Part shown: positions 1 through 8,323 of the stretch, piece after piece | Numbering within the stretch: position 1 is the stretch's first letter | Layout: each line of letters starts with the position of its first letter | Source: Bradyrhizobium jicamae | GTDB lineage: Bacteria; Pseudomonadota; Alphaproteobacteria; Rhizobiales; Xanthobacteraceae | Direction: 5' to 3' | Length of the DNA: 64,000 nt | NCBI RefSeq assembly: GCF_018130215.1 | Contig: NZ_JAFCKQ010000019.1 | Location: 62,001-126,000, forward strand | The notes under the pieces: generated by a model | The model's database searches: none | Told to the model about the DNA's origin: nothing | What the model saw: the letters and a program-made list of their open reading frames with translations, nothing else | Program-made: the position numbers and the translations under genes

Positions 1-571
1 CGGCCGGCTTGATGACGACGCAATTGCCGGCGGCGAGCGCGGGCGCGAGCTTCCAGGTCGCCATCAGCAGCGGGAAGTTCCAGGGAATGATCTGGCCGAC
101 CACGCCGAGCGGCTCGTGGAAGTGGTAGGCGACAGTGTCGTGATCGATCTCCGACATCGTGCCTTCCTGCGCGCGGATCACGCTCGCGAAGTAGCGGAAA
201 TGATCCACCGCGAGCGGCATGTCGGCATGTGTCGTCTCGCGGATCGGCTTGCCGTTGTCGAGCGTCTCGACCATCGCCAGCAAATCGAGATTGGTCTCGA
301 TGATATCAGCGATCTTGTTGAGGACCTTCGCCCGTTCGGTGACCGAGGTCTTGCCCCAGGCGTCCCTGGCCTTGTGCGCAGCATCGAGCGCGAGCTCGAT
401 GTCCTCTGCCGTCGACCGCGCCACCTGGCAGAGCCGCTTGCCCGTCACCGGGCTCGGATTGTCGAAATACTGGCCCTTGACCGGAGCAACCCACTTTCCG
501 CCGATGAAGTTCTCGAACCTGTCGCGGATCAGCCTGGTCCCTGTCACCTTCGCTAGCGCTTCCTGATACAT
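1..571 (-). CDS. Aldehyde dehydrogenase, N-terminal part (runs off the window)
   Basis: The visible 190 residues are the N-terminal half of the NAD(P)+-binding domain of the aldehyde dehydrogenase superfamily, which oxidises aldehydes to carboxylic acids in the cytoplasm. Recognisable pieces are FENFIGGKWVAP near residues 19-30, NPSPVTGK, LDNGKPIRET, and the strongly conserved PWNFPLLMATWKLAPALAAG followed by NCVVIKPA close to the window edge. The catalytic Cys and Glu lie beyond position 1 and cannot be checked. The ATG at 569-571 follows a GGAGG about six bases upstream. The order resembles the acetaldehyde / AldA-like enzymes of rhizobia, but the substrate cannot be told from this half. 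Confidence 0.9.
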   Translation of the reverse strand, partial: MYQEALAKVTGTRLIRDRFENFIGGKWVAPVKGQYFDNPSPVTGKRLCQVARSTAEDIELALDAAHKARDAWGKTSVTERAKVLNKIADIIETNLDLLAMVETLDNGKPIRETTHADMPLAVDHFRYFASVIRAQEGTMSEIDHDTVAYHFHEPLGVVGQIIPWNFPLLMATWKLAPALAAGNCVVIKPA

Positions 572-594
572 CGCATCCTCCGTTTTCTCCGGAG

Positions 595-614
595 CTTGAA
601 TCTGAGCGTTCAAG
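595..614. promoter_or_regulatory. Short dyad in the 330-bp divergent spacer 572-901
   Basis: The spacer between the leftward aldehyde dehydrogenase and the rightward chemoreceptor holds no convincing gene. It contains CTTGAA at 595-600 and TTCAAG at 609-614 separated by eight bases, framed by GGAG at 591 and GCTCC at 619-623. This may be an operator or hairpin in the aldehyde dehydrogenase leader region. Open frames across the spacer have no family signature. Confidence 0.25.
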
Positions 615-901
615 CCTTGCTCCGGGTGGCGCCGGACAATGCGATATATAGCTCCGAATACAACGGGGACCAAGGTAGTAGCGGCCGCACCTACCTGAGG
701 AGGATGCGGCAGCGACACCCGAGGGGGAGACACGGAACGGGCGGTCGACAGGGCGCCACAGGCGGATGGCTGGTGCCGATTTCCCAGCCATTGCCCGCAT
801 TTACGTAGCCTTATCAATTCTGCCCTAATTTCGCGTCCCGGATACCGGGGCGGGGGCTGCCGCCGGATTCCGCGTGGTTCGGAATGATGACGGGGGGCAG
901 A

Positions 902-2935
902 ATGCCGGGGCTGAAGCGATCGCTGTCGATCAAATTCCCAACCCTGCGGTTCCGCGCCAAGATCATGCTCGGCTTTGCCGTGACGCTGGCGATTTCGGCG
1001 GCCAGCATGGGCTTTGCCTATTGGGGCTTCGAGCGGGTCTCCGCGGGGGTCGCCTCCTATCGCCAGAGCGTCTCCGAAGCCGACCTCGCTCGCAACATCG
1101 ACCGCCAATTGATCTCCTACCGGTCGCTTGCGCGCTACTATGTCGTGACCGGCAAGGAGGACGATTCCAAGGCCGCGCTCGCCGCCGAGGCCGACCTGAA
1201 GGACGCCATCCTCGCCGCGACGAAGGGCACCACCAATCCGGAGCGGCTCGATCAGGTCACCAAGCTTGAACACGAGTTCCGCGCCTTCAGCAGGATCTTC
1301 GCCGAGATCGTCAAGCTCAAGGACGAGAGCGCGTTGATCGCGCAGAACCAGCTTACCCGCAGCGCGACCTCGATGCGCTACAAGCTCGACGATCTCCCGA
1401 GCAATGCCGACGACTCCGAGCTTCAGGCGATCCAGTTCAGTTCCAAGAAAGTCGCAGACCAGCTCCAGTCGATCACGGGAGCCGTGAACACCTTCCTGGT
1501 CAACGGCGACAAGTCGGTTGCCGCCAGCGCGCTTGCCAGGCTGAAATTCGCCGACAATCTGGTGAAGACGATCACCTCGAAGGACGAGCGGATCATCCAG
1601 GGGGTGAAGGATGTGGGTGCCCTGCTGGCAGAGTACCGCGAGGCGCTCGCCAGGCTGATCGAGAATTCCAAGGCGATCGACGGACTGACCTCCGAGATGT
1701 CGGCGTCCGCGGCGGGCATCAGCGACGGCTCGGCTGCGATGACGTCCGACCTGCTTGCGGACCAGAAACGGCTGGAGACGGAATCGCATGCCACGATCGG
1801 TGAAACCGAGCGCTTGATCCTGACGCTTGCCGTCGGCGGCCTCGTGCTGGGAATCGTCTGGGCGTTCCTGCTTGGCAAGGGCATCTCGAAGCCGATCGGG
1901 GCGATGTGTGCCGCGATGCGCGAGCTTGCGGCCGGCAATTTCGATGTCGTGCTGCCCGGCCTCGGTCGCCGCGACGAACTCGGCGAGATGGCCGGCGCGG
2001 TCGAGGAATTCAAGGTCCAGGCGGTCGCCAAGGCCGAACGGGATGCGGCGACCCAGGAAGCGCAGAACAAGGCGAGCGCTGCGGCGCGGCGCGGCGAGCT
2101 GATCCGTTTCGCCGACGAGTTCGAATCCGCTGTCGGCTCGATCGTCACCAATGTGTCGGCCTCCGCGGTGCAGCTCGAATCGGCGGCAGGCACGCTGACC
2201 CGCACCGCCGAGACCACGCAGAACCTCTCCGGCCAGGTCGCCGGCGCCTCCGAGGAAGCCTCCAGCAACATGCAGTCGGTTGCCTCCGCCACCGAGGAGC
2301 TGTCCGCCTCGGTCGACGAGATCGGCCGCCGCGCCAAGGAATCCAGCCAGATCGCTGATGCCGCCGTGCGCCAGGCCGAGCAGACCGACGCGCGCATCGG
2401 CAAGCTGTCGCGCGCCGCGCAGGAGATCGGCGACGTGGTCAAGCTGATCACGGCGATCGCCGAGCAGACCAATCTGCTGGCGCTCAACGCCACCATCGAG
2501 GCCGCACGTGCCGGCGATGCCGGCCGCGGCTTTGCCGTGGTCGCGTCCGAAGTGAAGTCGCTGGCGAGCCAGACCGCCAGGGCCACCGACGAGATCTCCA
2601 ATCACATCGCGGGCATGCAGGCTGCGACCCAGGAATCGGTTTTCGCGATCAAGGAGATCGGTGGCACCATCGGCCAGATCTCCGGCATTGCGACGACGAT
2701 CGCGAGCTCGGTCGAGCAGCAGAGCTCGGCGACGCAGGAGATCGCGCGCAGCGTGCAGAACGTCGCCAAGGGCACGCAGGAGACCGCCGCCAGCGTCACC
2801 CAGGTGAACCGCGGCGCGAGCGAGACCGGAGCGGCCTCCGAAGAGGTGCTGAACTCGGCGCGTTCGCTGTCGGTCGAGAGCTCGCGACTGCGCGAAGAAC
2901 TCGACCGCTTCATGGCGAACATCCGCGCGGCCTAG
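902..2935 (+). CDS. Methyl-accepting chemotaxis protein (transmembrane chemoreceptor)
   Basis: This 677-residue chemoreceptor senses a ligand in the periplasm and controls the CheA kinase. A first membrane helix lies at about residues 22-42, followed by a helical periplasmic domain of roughly 260 residues, a second helix at about 304-324, a HAMP domain (KGISKPIGAMCAAMRELAAG) and the long cytoplasmic coiled coil. The hairpin tip is unmistakable: EQTNLLALNATIEAARAG followed by GRGFAVVA at about residues 519-548. I start at the ATG at 902 because it follows GGGGG by four bases; an in-frame ATG six codons upstream at 884 has no such site. No CheR-tethering NWETF-like pentapeptide ends the protein. 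No che genes are nearby, so it is an orphan receptor. The ligand is unknown. Confidence 0.93.
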   Translation: MPGLKRSLSIKFPTLRFRAKIMLGFAVTLAISAASMGFAYWGFERVSAGVASYRQSVSEADLARNIDRQLISYRSLARYYVVTGKEDDSKAALAAEADLKDAILAATKGTTNPERLDQVTKLEHEFRAFSRIFAEIVKLKDESALIAQNQLTRSATSMRYKLDDLPSNADDSELQAIQFSSKKVADQLQSITGAVNTFLVNGDKSVAASALARLKFADNLVKTITSKDERIIQGVKDVGALLAEYREALARLIENSKAIDGLTSEMSASAAGISDGSAAMTSDLLADQKRLETESHATIGETERLILTLAVGGLVLGIVWAFLLGKGISKPIGAMCAAMRELAAGNFDVVLPGLGRRDELGEMAGAVEEFKVQAVAKAERDAATQEAQNKASAAARRGELIRFADEFESAVGSIVTNVSASAVQLESAAGTLTRTAETTQNLSGQVAGASEEASSNMQSVASATEELSASVDEIGRRAKESSQIADAAVRQAEQTDARIGKLSRAAQEIGDVVKLITAIAEQTNLLALNATIEAARAGDAGRGFAVVASEVKSLASQTARATDEISNHIAGMQAATQESVFAIKEIGGTIGQISGIATTIASSVEQQSSATQEIARSVQNVAKGTQETAASVTQVNRGASETGAASEEVLNSARSLSVESSRLREELDRFMANIRAA

Positions 2936-2963
2936 GCTACGCACCGGCGCATCAAATATCGTC

Positions 2964-2983
2964 GTCCCGGCGCCGGTCGGGAC
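2964..2983. repeat. GC-rich palindrome GTCCCG-N8-CGGGAC
   Basis: Arms at 2964-2969 and 2978-2983 flank an eight-base loop. It is a degenerate relative of the hairpin at 3055-3074, and both belong to the GTCCCGGC...GCCGGGAC type of intergenic palindrome that is scattered through Bradyrhizobium-like genomes. Confidence 0.5.
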
Positions 2984-3054
2984 GCATGACCACCGCTGTT
3001 TGTCGGTGAGCAGACAACTGGCCGCGTGCCTCTTGCCGTGGCCGCGACGTATGG

Positions 3055-3074
3055 GTCCCGGCCTTCGCCGGGAC
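3055..3074. terminator. Probable bidirectional terminator between convergent genes
   Basis: GTCCCGGC (3055-3062), loop CTTC, GCCGGGAC (3067-3074) make a perfect eight-pair stem between the end of the chemoreceptor gene and the end of the convergent DUF3175 gene. There is no long T run, so it may be a dispersed palindrome that doubles as a terminator. Confidence 0.45.
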
Positions 3075-3081
3075 GACGTAG

Positions 3082-3441
3082 TCAATCCCGGCCGAACTGA
3101 TGCTTCAATTCGACCTTGGCGCGTTCCAGCCGGGTGCGCTGGGTCTTCGGCAGCGTCTTGCCGGCCCGATTGATGTAGAAGGTCAGCATCGACAATGCGG
3201 AGCGGTAGGCACCGCTCTTGCGGCGCGTGCTGTGCTCGGCGGATCGTTTCAGCGATGCCGCGATCTTTTTTGCGCTGGTCAGCTTGAATACGCCGCGCTT
3301 GAGGTCGAGCGCATCGCTCTCCCTGGTCACGCGCTGCGACCATCGCGTCGATGCCGCCGTCCTCGTCCGCCGCGCGGTGCCAGTCGTCTCGGCGGCTGAT
3401 TTGCGCACGCGCTTGCGTGCTGCTTTCTTCCCCGTGGCCAT
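3082..3441 (-). CDS. DUF3175 family small basic protein
   Basis: The 119-residue product is very basic. Its first 35 or so residues are a Lys/Arg/Ala/Thr-rich tail (GKKAARKRVRKSAAET and so on) resembling histone-like or Ku C-terminal tails. The rest (RWSQRVTRESDALDLKRGVF, SAKKIAASLKRSAEHS, SMLTFYINRAGK, LERAKVELKHQFGRD) matches the DUF3175 family as I recall it; the biochemical role is unknown. The ATG at 3439-3441 follows GGAG by six bases; an ATG four codons earlier is possible. A GGAAC-N16-GGTT element sits 28 bases upstream on the same strand, so expression is probably tied to the general stress response. A nucleoid or DNA-protection role is a guess from composition. Confidence 0.75.
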   Translation of the reverse strand: MATGKKAARKRVRKSAAETTGTARRTRTAASTRWSQRVTRESDALDLKRGVFKLTSAKKIAASLKRSAEHSTRRKSGAYRSALSMLTFYINRAGKTLPKTQRTRLERAKVELKHQFGRD

Positions 3442-3468
3442 CGCCAACTCCATTCTTATTGGCCGGAA

Positions 3469-3493
3469 AACCAATCGCATCATGCGTGGTTCC
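3469..3493 (-). promoter_or_regulatory. Candidate EcfG (general stress sigma factor) promoter for the DUF3175 gene
   Basis: Read on the minus strand, GGAAC (3489-3493) is followed by 16 bases and GGTT (3469-3472). The alphaproteobacterial EcfG consensus is GGAAC-N16/17-CGTT, so the -10 differs at one base. Transcription would start some 20 bases upstream of the gene's ATG. Confidence 0.5.
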
Positions 3494-3507
3494 TGTTTCG
3501 CTTCGCG

Positions 3508-3532
3508 GGAACCGCGGCGTCGCGCTGGCGTT
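3508..3532 (+). promoter_or_regulatory. EcfG-type stress promoter for the MFS-otsB operon
   Basis: GGAAC (3508-3512), exactly 16 bases, then CGTT (3529-3532) is a perfect match to the EcfG/RpoE2-type consensus. It lies 94 bases upstream of the MFS start and is divergent from the element at 3469-3493. A second, less good match (GGAAC at 3585, 15 bases, CGTT at 3605-3608) overlaps an inverted repeat GGAAC-ACCTC-GTTCC at 3585-3599. Confidence 0.7.
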
Positions 3533-3625
3533 GTCTGGCCGTGGCGGGCATCCGGTTTGCCGCAATCCTGGGGTCGGGAGCCTTGGAACACCTCGTTCCG
3601 GGGGCGTTGCCGTTGGTATGGCTTG

Positions 3626-5122
3626 ATGAATGTGCAGCAGACACAGCGGAGCCCTGGAACGACGCGCGAGGTGACGACGGGCGAAGCCCCGGCGCCGGAT
3701 GTTGGCCGTATCGTCGAGACCTCTATTCCGCTTCGCCTCGACGGTCTCAGCTGGAGTGGATTCCACACCCGCGTGGTGCTGGCGCTCGGCATCACCTGGA
3801 TCCTCGACGGGCTTGAGGTGACGCTCGCCGGCGCGCTGTCGGGCGCGCTCAAGAACAGCCCGGTGATGAAGTTCTCCAATTTCGACGTCGGGCTGACCAA
3901 CAGCGCCTATCTTGCAGGTGCCGTGCTCGGTGCACTCGGCTTCGGCTGGCTCACCGACCGGATCGGACGCAAGAAGCTGTTCTTCATCACCCTTGGCGTC
4001 TATCTCTCGGCGACCGCGGCAACGGCGGTCTCGTGGAGTGTTGCAAGCTACGCGCTGTTCCGCTTTATCACCGGTGCCGGCATCGGTGGCGAATACACAG
4101 CGATCAATTCGACGATCCAGGAACTGGTGCCGGCGCGTTATCGTGGCTGGACCGACCTCGTGATCAACGGCAGTTTCTGGATCGGAGCTGCGATCGGCGC
4201 ATCGAGCGCGATCATCCTGCTCGACCCGGCGGTGCTGGCGCCGGACCACGGCTGGCGCATCGCCTATTTCACCGGCGCGGCGCTCGGACTCGTCGTGCTG
4301 TTCATGCGAATGTGGATTCCGGAAAGCCCGCGCTGGCTGATGATCCACGGCTACCCGGACCGGGCGCACGAGATCGTGGCCGATATCGAGAGATCCGTGC
4401 TCGGTCACGAGCAGCCGAGCGAAGGCTTCGCCAGGATCAGGCTTCGGATGCGCGATCACACGCCGCTGCGCGAAGTCGCGGCGACGCTGTTCTCTACCTA
4501 CCGGCAGCGCGCGCTGGTCGGGCTTGCGCTGATGGTGGCGCAGGCGTTCTTCTACAACGCGATCTTCTTCACCTTCGCGCTGGTGCTGACCGATTTCTTC
4601 GCCATCCCCGCCAATGACGTCGGCTGGTACATCCTGCCCTTTGCCGCCGGCAACTTCCTCGGGCCGCTGCTGCTCGGCCGCCTGTTCGACACGCTCGGCC
4701 GCCGCGCCATGATCGCGTTGACCTACGGCGTGTCGGGCGTGCTGCTCGCGCTGTCCGGCTATCTGTTCTCGATCGGCGCGCTCAGCGCTCAGGGGCAGAC
4801 CATTGCCTGGATGGTGATCTTCTTCTTCGCCTCGCCGGCCGCGAGCGCCGCCTATCTCACCGTCAGCGAGACCTTTCCGCTCGAGATCCGCGCGCTTGCG
4901 ATTGCGTTGTTCTATGCGGTCGGCACCGGCATCGGCGGCGTGGTGGGGCCGGCTCTGTTCGGCGTGCTGATCGACACCGGATCGCGCAACAGCGTGTTCG
5001 CCGGCTACCTGCTGGGGTCGGCGCTCATGATCGCTGCGGCAGGAATCGCGTGGCGCTATGCGGTTGCGGCCGAGCGGAAATCGCTGGAATCCGTCGCGCC
5101 TCCGCTGGCATTCTTGGAGTAG
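3626..5122 (+). CDS. MFS transporter, sugar/metabolite:H+ symporter type
   Basis: A 498-residue inner-membrane carrier with twelve predicted hydrophobic segments. The MFS loop 2-3 signature GWLTDRIGRKK lies near residue 107 and the sugar-porter signature PESPRWL near residue 231, ahead of the long central loop. A second loop signature, GRLFDTLGRR, lies in the C-terminal half. The frame is open much further upstream, but family similarity begins only at about LDGLSWSGFHTRVVLALG; I place the start at the ATG at 3626, although its ribosome binding site is poor. Only six bases separate its stop from otsB, so the two form an operon behind a stress promoter. The substrate is unknown; trehalose or a compatible solute is suggested only by context. 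Confidence 0.85.
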   Translation: MNVQQTQRSPGTTREVTTGEAPAPDVGRIVETSIPLRLDGLSWSGFHTRVVLALGITWILDGLEVTLAGALSGALKNSPVMKFSNFDVGLTNSAYLAGAVLGALGFGWLTDRIGRKKLFFITLGVYLSATAATAVSWSVASYALFRFITGAGIGGEYTAINSTIQELVPARYRGWTDLVINGSFWIGAAIGASSAIILLDPAVLAPDHGWRIAYFTGAALGLVVLFMRMWIPESPRWLMIHGYPDRAHEIVADIERSVLGHEQPSEGFARIRLRMRDHTPLREVAATLFSTYRQRALVGLALMVAQAFFYNAIFFTFALVLTDFFAIPANDVGWYILPFAAGNFLGPLLLGRLFDTLGRRAMIALTYGVSGVLLALSGYLFSIGALSAQGQTIAWMVIFFFASPAASAAYLTVSETFPLEIRALAIALFYAVGTGIGGVVGPALFGVLIDTGSRNSVFAGYLLGSALMIAAAGIAWRYAVAAERKSLESVAPPLAFLE

Positions 5123-5128
5123 AGTGAG

Positions 5129-5959
5129 ATGAAGCAGGATCTGGCCGAAATGCCCGACGACGAGATGACCCCTGATGGCGCGACGCCGGACAGTGCAGCG
5201 GTGCCGGCATCGCTGATCCCGCATTTGAGTCGCGCCGCGGTGCTGCTCGACATCGACGGCACCCTGCTCGATTTCGCGCCGACGCCGCGCGAGGTCTGGG
5301 TGCCGCCGGGATTGTCCGAAACGTTGAAGCAGCTTTACGAGCGAACCAGCGGCGCGCTGGCGCTGGTCAGCGGCCGTTCCCTGAACGACATTGACCTGAT
5401 CTTCGCCCCCGATCTGTTTCCGGCCATCGGCGGCCATGGCGCAGAGATGCGGCTGCATACCGACAGCGAGGCAGTGGCGGCGCACGCACCGCCGCTCGAC
5501 CCGGAGTTGAAGCGCCGCCTTGCCGCGATCGCCAAGCTCAGTCCCGGAATCCTGCTCGAGGACAAGGGCTACTCGCTGGCGCTGCATTATCGGCTCGCGC
5601 CGCACGCGGAGAAGGCGATCTATGAAGCGGTGTCGCTGATCCGCGCCGACCTGCCGAACGCACCGATCGAGGTGTTGCCCGGCAAGAGCGTCTGCGAGAT
5701 CAAGCATTCCGGCCACACCAAGGCGAGTGGCGTGCGCGAATTGATGACGCATGCGCCGTTCAAGGGGCGGCGTCCGTTCTTCATCGGCGACGACGTCACC
5801 GACGAGACGGTGTTTGCGATCATGCCGGATTTCGACGGCCTGGCCTTTTCCGTCGGCCGTCGCGCAACCGGCGTTGCCGGACATTTCGATGCGCCGCGCG
5901 ATGTACGCGAATTCCTTGCACATCTGATCGATGGCGAAACGCCAGCGACTCTGTCCTGA
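5129..5959 (+). CDS. otsB: Trehalose-6-phosphate phosphatase OtsB
   Basis: This 276-residue HAD-superfamily enzyme removes phosphate from trehalose 6-phosphate, the last step of the OtsAB route to trehalose. Motif I is LLDIDGTLLDF, with nucleophile D41 and acid D43. Motif II is in LVSGRSLNDID, and motif IV is FFIGDDVTDETVF at about residue 217. The cap-domain sequence GGHGAEMR and KSVCEIK are typical of OtsB. The ATG follows GTGAG and starts seven bases after the MFS stop, so it is co-transcribed with that gene. The partner synthase otsA lies 289 bases downstream with its own promoter. Confidence 0.95.
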   Translation: MKQDLAEMPDDEMTPDGATPDSAAVPASLIPHLSRAAVLLDIDGTLLDFAPTPREVWVPPGLSETLKQLYERTSGALALVSGRSLNDIDLIFAPDLFPAIGGHGAEMRLHTDSEAVAAHAPPLDPELKRRLAAIAKLSPGILLEDKGYSLALHYRLAPHAEKAIYEAVSLIRADLPNAPIEVLPGKSVCEIKHSGHTKASGVRELMTHAPFKGRRPFFIGDDVTDETVFAIMPDFDGLAFSVGRRATGVAGHFDAPRDVREFLAHLIDGETPATLS

Positions 5960-5961
5960 AG

Positions 5962-5983
5962 CGCCGGCTCGAATGAACCGGCG
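5962..5983 (+). terminator. Weak stem after otsB
   Basis: CGCCGG (5962-5967) and CCGGCG (5978-5983) with a ten-base loop lie directly after the otsB stop. There is no T run, so transcripts may read through to otsA. A second eight-pair dyad, GCGTTTTC at 6004-6011 with GAAAACGC at 6040-6047, follows. Confidence 0.3.
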
Positions 5984-6190
5984 TTCCTGGCTCTCACTTT
6001 GACGCGTTTTCATCGCGCGAACCGCTATCCGCTTCGCTCGAAAACGCTCCGCGCAAATCATCGCGATATTTTCGAATGCGGTTGTTTTGCGTCAACACGC
6101 AGGCCTCGCGCGGATTTTTCTTTTTGCGAGTTCCCGCGAGTTCCCTCCGCCTTGCCAGAATTTGGTTTCATTTGGGAGATTCCTTGATCA

Positions 6191-6215
6191 GGAACCATCT
6201 TGATGAATGGTTGTT
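6191..6215 (+). promoter_or_regulatory. EcfG-type promoter for otsA
   Basis: GGAAC (6191-6195) is followed by 16 bases and TGTT (6212-6215), one mismatch from GGAAC-N16-CGTT. It lies 34 bases upstream of the GTG start. Control of otsA by the RpoE2/EcfG general stress sigma factor is known in other rhizobia. Confidence 0.6.
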
Positions 6216-6248
6216 AATACGCGAGCCAAACAACAGGGAGGGGACCTG

Positions 6249-7697
6249 GTGAGCCTCGTCGTCGTTTCGAACCGCGTGGCGCGCGGAAAACCCAACGAAC
6301 CCATGACGGGGGGACTGGCAGCAGCGTTGCTGCCGGTTGTCGAAAAGACAGGGGCGATCTGGGTTGGTTCCAGCGGACGCGTCCGCGACGGGAGCCAGAA
6401 GGAACCTTTCGCAGAGGTCGAAGCGCTCGGCGCCGGTGCGCTGGCGATGCTCGATCTGCCGGCCGCGCATTACGGCGGCTATTACGAAGGCTTCGCCAAT
6501 TCGGCACTGTGGCCCGCTCTGCATTCGCGCGCCGATCTCATCCGCGCCTCGCAGGACGACTATGCGAGCTATCGCGAGGTGAACGCCTTCATGGCGCGCG
6601 CGCTGCTGCGATTCCGCAAGCCCGATTCGGTGTTCTGGATCCAGGACTATCACTTCCTCGCGCTTGGCGCCGAGCTGCGCGATCTCGGCGCGACGCAGCC
6701 GATCGGCTTCTTCCTGCACACGCCATGGCCGACGCGCGCGGTGATATCGGGCGTGCCGCATCACCGCGAACTGATCGAGGCGATGCTGGCCTATGACCTG
6801 ATCGGTTTCCAGACCGACGAGGATTGCGAGAACTTCCTCTCCTACGTGCGGGACGATCTCGAGCTCGCCGTGCAGGACGGCATCATCACCTCGCTGTCCG
6901 GCCGCACGCGTGCCGCCGTCTTCCCGATCGGCATCGATCCCGACAGGTTCGCGCAGCAGGCCACCAAGGCGATGACGCATCCCGACGTGACGCGGCTGCG
7001 CCGCAGCCTCAACGGCGAGAAGCTCGCGATCGGCGTCGACCGGCTCGACTATTCCAAGGGCCTCGGCAACCGCATCAAGGCGTTCGACCGGATGTGGACG
7101 CTGCATCCGAATCTCAAGCGCACCGTGTCGCTGCTGCAGATCGCGACGCCCTCGCGCGGCGCGATCGAGGCCTATGGCAACCTGCAGAGCGAGATCGCCA
7201 AGCTCGTCACCGACGTGAACGGCGTGCATGGAGAGGTCGACTGGACGCCGATCCGCTACCTCAACAAGGGCTTTGGCCAGGGGGTGCTCGCCGGCCTCTA
7301 TCGCACCGCGCAGGTCGGCGTGGTGACGCCATTGCAGGACGGCATGAACCTCGTCGCCAAGGAATATGTCGCAGCCCAGCATCCGGCCGATCCCGGCGTG
7401 CTGGTGCTGTCGAAGTTTGCCGGTGCCGCCAACGAGCTCGATGCAGCGCTTTTGGTCAATCCGCATGACATCGACGGCATGGCGCGCGCCGTCGCGGCTG
7501 CGCTGGCGATGCCGCTGGCCGAGCGGCGGATGCGCTGGGAGGCGATGATGGCGCGGCTCAACAACGGCACCATCCAGCAATGGTTCGCCGACTTCATCGA
7601 GGCGTTGCGGGACACGCGGAATCCCGACAAGGCGATCATGCCGGCCCCGCCGCCCCTGTGGCCGCGTCGCGCGGACCTTGCCGCGCGGTATCGTTGA
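6249..7697 (+). CDS. otsA: Trehalose-6-phosphate synthase OtsA
   Basis: This 482-residue GT20 glycosyltransferase makes trehalose 6-phosphate from UDP-glucose and glucose 6-phosphate in the cytoplasm. The protein starts SLVVVSNRVA, the usual OtsA N-terminus. Substrate-binding signatures are HTPWPTRAVISG near residue 156, VDRLDYSKGL near 262-271 (containing the conserved Arg and Lys) and PLQDGMNLVAKEY near 360. The length is close to that of E. coli OtsA. I chose the GTG at 6249 because GGGAGGGG precedes it by five bases; the ATG at 6207 would add fourteen residues not seen in the family and would lie inside the promoter. Its product feeds OtsB, encoded just upstream. Confidence 0.95.
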   Translation: MSLVVVSNRVARGKPNEPMTGGLAAALLPVVEKTGAIWVGSSGRVRDGSQKEPFAEVEALGAGALAMLDLPAAHYGGYYEGFANSALWPALHSRADLIRASQDDYASYREVNAFMARALLRFRKPDSVFWIQDYHFLALGAELRDLGATQPIGFFLHTPWPTRAVISGVPHHRELIEAMLAYDLIGFQTDEDCENFLSYVRDDLELAVQDGIITSLSGRTRAAVFPIGIDPDRFAQQATKAMTHPDVTRLRRSLNGEKLAIGVDRLDYSKGLGNRIKAFDRMWTLHPNLKRTVSLLQIATPSRGAIEAYGNLQSEIAKLVTDVNGVHGEVDWTPIRYLNKGFGQGVLAGLYRTAQVGVVTPLQDGMNLVAKEYVAAQHPADPGVLVLSKFAGAANELDAALLVNPHDIDGMARAVAAALAMPLAERRMRWEAMMARLNNGTIQQWFADFIEALRDTRNPDKAIMPAPPPLWPRRADLAARYR

Positions 7698-7717
7698 GCA
7701 GATCAGGCTGCCGCTTT

Positions 7718-7733
7718 CGCCAAGGCTTTGGCG
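7718..7733 (+). terminator. Short hairpin after otsA
   Basis: CGCCAA, loop GGCT, TTGGCG starts 20 bases after the otsA stop. The surrounding words also occur as part of dispersed rhizobial repeats, so terminator function is only possible. Confidence 0.35.
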
Positions 7734-7840
7734 GACAAGTCGCTTTGCTCGCAATGATGGGACTGGCAACTGCGCAAAGATCCGCATTCTCGCGACATGA
7801 TCTGTCCGAGCTTTGCCTCTGGTTTCGCCCTCTTTTCTCG

Positions 7841-7990
7841 GAGAGGGCGCAGGGAAAGCCGGGTGCCGATCGCACCCATGGGTCCCGTGCAACAAGAAGC
7901 ACGGGGTAGGACCACAGGTGTAACCGGAGCATTCCGGCTTTCCCTGCGCGGTGGTTTACGGCTTATACGTGCTCTCCCCGGCGAGACTGG
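7841..7990. repeat. Long composite palindrome (cruciform-forming intergenic repeat)
   Basis: GCGCAGGGAAAGCCGG (7847-7862) is matched by its exact reverse complement at 7934-7949, a 16-pair stem. Inside it are GGGTGC/GCACCC (7861-7866 / 7872-7877) and CCCGTGC/GCACGGG (7884-7890 / 7899-7905). I recognise the words as those of an interspersed element common in Bradyrhizobium and Rhodopseudomonas genomes. The rest of the gene-free stretch 7698-8323 is repeat-like debris, including an AT-rich patch at about 8190-8220; I see no gene in it. Confidence 0.65.
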
Positions 7991-8323
7991 GCTTGCTTGT
8001 CACCGTCGTCAGCGAGAGACATTGCTCCTCGCTGATGAGACACCTGCCACTAGGGCGTCAGGCCTGCACGATTTCGCCGTCCGCCCCGGTGCATTCGTCT
8101 CGCGCACCTCGGCGTCCACCGCATCTCACCGCGCGTTCGTGACGTGCGCTCGCCCCTCGATCGGGTGAGACGGACCGATCCATACACCGGATCATAATTA
8201 CGATAAACCGAAATATTTTTGCCACGAGGGCTTGACGGGATTTGGTGATTTGCCCGACGGGCAGATCTCGCACGGCTCGCGCGAGCCCGGAATGACGAAG
8301 CGACGTCCGTTCGCGTCCCGGCC

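Noticed and set aside
596..808. A 70-codon frame upstream of the chemoreceptor
   Set aside because: It has no family signature, poor codon bias and covers the promoter region of two divergent genes.
6168..7895. A 575-codon open frame on the minus strand
   Set aside because: It is antisense to otsA along its whole length. High-GC third positions of the real gene remove stop codons in the shadow frame, and the translated protein has no family signature.
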